Assembly: GCA_023390675.1 (NCBI GenBank)
Contig: JAEWCK010000276.1
Location: 1 to 8,723 of the forward strand
Source: Pseudomonadota bacterium
Lineage (GTDB): Bacteria; Pseudomonadota; Alphaproteobacteria; Sphingomonadales; Sphingomonadaceae
Length of the DNA stretch: 8,723 nucleotides
Reading direction: 5' to 3'
Shown: piece by piece, positions 8,164 through 8,723 of the stretch
Position numbering within the stretch: position 1 is the first letter of the stretch
Layout of the letters: every line of letters starts with the position of its first letter
The notes under the pieces: model-generated
The model's database searches: none
What the model was told of the DNA's origin: nothing
What the model saw: only the letters and a program-made list of their open reading frames with translations
Made by a program: the position numbers and the translations under genes

Positions 8164-8167
8164 GGAG
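8164..8167 (+). promoter_or_regulatory. Ribosome binding site that decides the TPR gene start
   Basis: GGAG sits six bases before the ATG at 8174. Other in-frame ATGs at 8141 (overlapping the methyltransferase stop) and 8168 have no such site, and 8174 puts basic MRFF directly before the hydrophobic signal core. Confidence 0.6.
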
Positions 8168-8173
8168 ATGTTG

Positions 8174-8683
8174 ATGCGGTTCTTCACGATTTCGGCCGCG
8201 GGTGCGCTGATGCTGCTCACGGTGTCGAGCGCGCTCCAGGCGCAGCGGCCTGACGACCAGATCGATCCGCGCTCGACCGCGCTGGTGCAGGAAGCGCGCG
8301 CGGCGCAGGCGGCGGGCGATGTCGACGGCGCCAACGACAAGCTCGAAAGCGCGCTCGCGGTCGATCCGCGCAACCGCGAGGCGTTCGTGCTGCTCGCCGA
8401 CATCGCGCGCGGCCACGGACTGCCGGGCAAGGCGATCCGCCTCTATCGCGAGGCGCTGCTGCTCGAGCCCAACGACGTCGCGGCGCTGCGCGGGCAGGGC
8501 GAGGCGATGGTCGCCAAGGGCGCGACCGAGAAGGCCAGGGAGAACCTGGCCAAAATCCAGACGATCTGCGGCGCCAAGGGCTGCGCCGAGGCGACCGCGC
8601 TTGCCGCCGCCATCGCGAAGGGCCCGCCGGTGACGACCGCCCAAGCGGACCCAAACCCGACGAAGCCCGCCAAATCTAACTGA
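8174..8683 (+). CDS. Periplasmic tetratricopeptide-repeat (TPR) protein
   Basis: 169 residues. An N-terminal signal peptide (MRFFTISAAGALMLLTVSSALQA, probable cut after Ala23) exports it to the periplasm. About three TPR helix pairs follow: residues 35-68 (ARAAQAAGDVDGANDKLESA, LAVDP), 69-102 (LLADIARGHGLPGKAIRLYR, LLLEP) and 103-134 (LRGQGEAMVAKGATEKAREN). The spaced Pro residues at the repeat ends are typical. Cys132 and Cys137 (CGAKGC) could form a disulfide. A flexible Pro/Lys tail ends the protein. TPRs bind protein partners; no enzyme domain is present and the partner is unknown. It starts 26 bp after the methyltransferase stop, so co-transcription is likely, but a cytoplasmic RNA enzyme and a periplasmic scaffold share no obvious job. 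The hairpin 11 bp after its stop may end the transcript. Confidence 0.9.
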   Translation: MRFFTISAAGALMLLTVSSALQAQRPDDQIDPRSTALVQEARAAQAAGDVDGANDKLESALAVDPRNREAFVLLADIARGHGLPGKAIRLYREALLLEPNDVAALRGQGEAMVAKGATEKARENLAKIQTICGAKGCAEATALAAAIAKGPPVTTAQADPNPTKPAKSN

Positions 8684-8694
8684 CACCGTATAAG

Positions 8695-8717
8695 CCCTCC
8701 CCCTTGATGGGGGAGGG
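8695..8717 (+). terminator. Perfect 9-bp hairpin after the TPR gene, terminator and/or dispersed intergenic repeat
   Basis: CCCTCCCCC (8695-8703) and GGGGGAGGG (8709-8717) pair perfectly around a TTGAT loop; a G-U and an A-T pair can extend the stem. Only TT follows before TTGGGT at the window edge, so it is not a classic U-tract terminator. C-rich/G-rich hairpins of this form are, to my recollection, a frequent intergenic repeat in sphingomonad-like genomes. It may therefore be one copy of such a repeat, and the element may continue past the edge. Confidence 0.6.
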
Positions 8718-8723
8718 TTGGGT

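Overview
This window reads as ordinary chromosomal DNA of a high-GC alphaproteobacterium, most likely of the Sphingomonadaceae. That placement rests on the strong G/C preference at third codon positions, the style of the proteins (an RNA methyltransferase of the alphaproteobacterial RsmB/NOP type and a CoA ester lyase of the short type) and a C-rich/G-rich intergenic hairpin at the right edge. It is an inference from sequence character, since no rRNA or other marker gene is present. I see no CRISPR array, tRNA, insertion sequence, integrase or phage gene.

Layout, left to right. (1) A minus-strand SPFH/Band 7 membrane protein runs off the left edge. (2) A divergent plus-strand pair follows: a CitE-like CoA ester lyase and a small all-helical protein that resembles a hemerythrin (HHE) domain whose metal-binding histidines have become arginines. 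(3) A minus-strand exported protein of unknown function converges on that pair. (4) guaB, IMP dehydrogenase, is intact and is followed at once by a GC hairpin. (5) A plus-strand gene for an exported two-repeat protein is broken by an in-frame stop and a frameshift. (6) purT, formate-dependent GAR transformylase, lies on the minus strand and converges on the broken gene. (7) Divergent from purT is an RsmB/NOP-type rRNA cytosine-C5 methyltransferase, followed closely by a small periplasmic TPR protein. (8) A perfect 9-bp hairpin lies at the right edge.

Functionally, guaB (IMP to XMP) and purT (an early formyl transfer in IMP synthesis) are both purine-synthesis genes, but they are on opposite strands and separated by the broken gene, so they are not one operon. 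The lyase and helical-protein genes look co-transcribed (10-bp gap, Shine-Dalgarno overlapping the lyase stop), as do the methyltransferase and TPR genes.

I found no convincing new multi-gene system. The best leads are the decayed exported protein, whose two halves define an unrecognised cysteine-pair repeat, and the hemerythrin-like protein with both HxxxE sites converted to RxxxD/E. No stretch over 300 bases lacks a gene or gene remnant. The largest gaps are 106 bp after guaB and 105 bp between purT and the methyltransferase.
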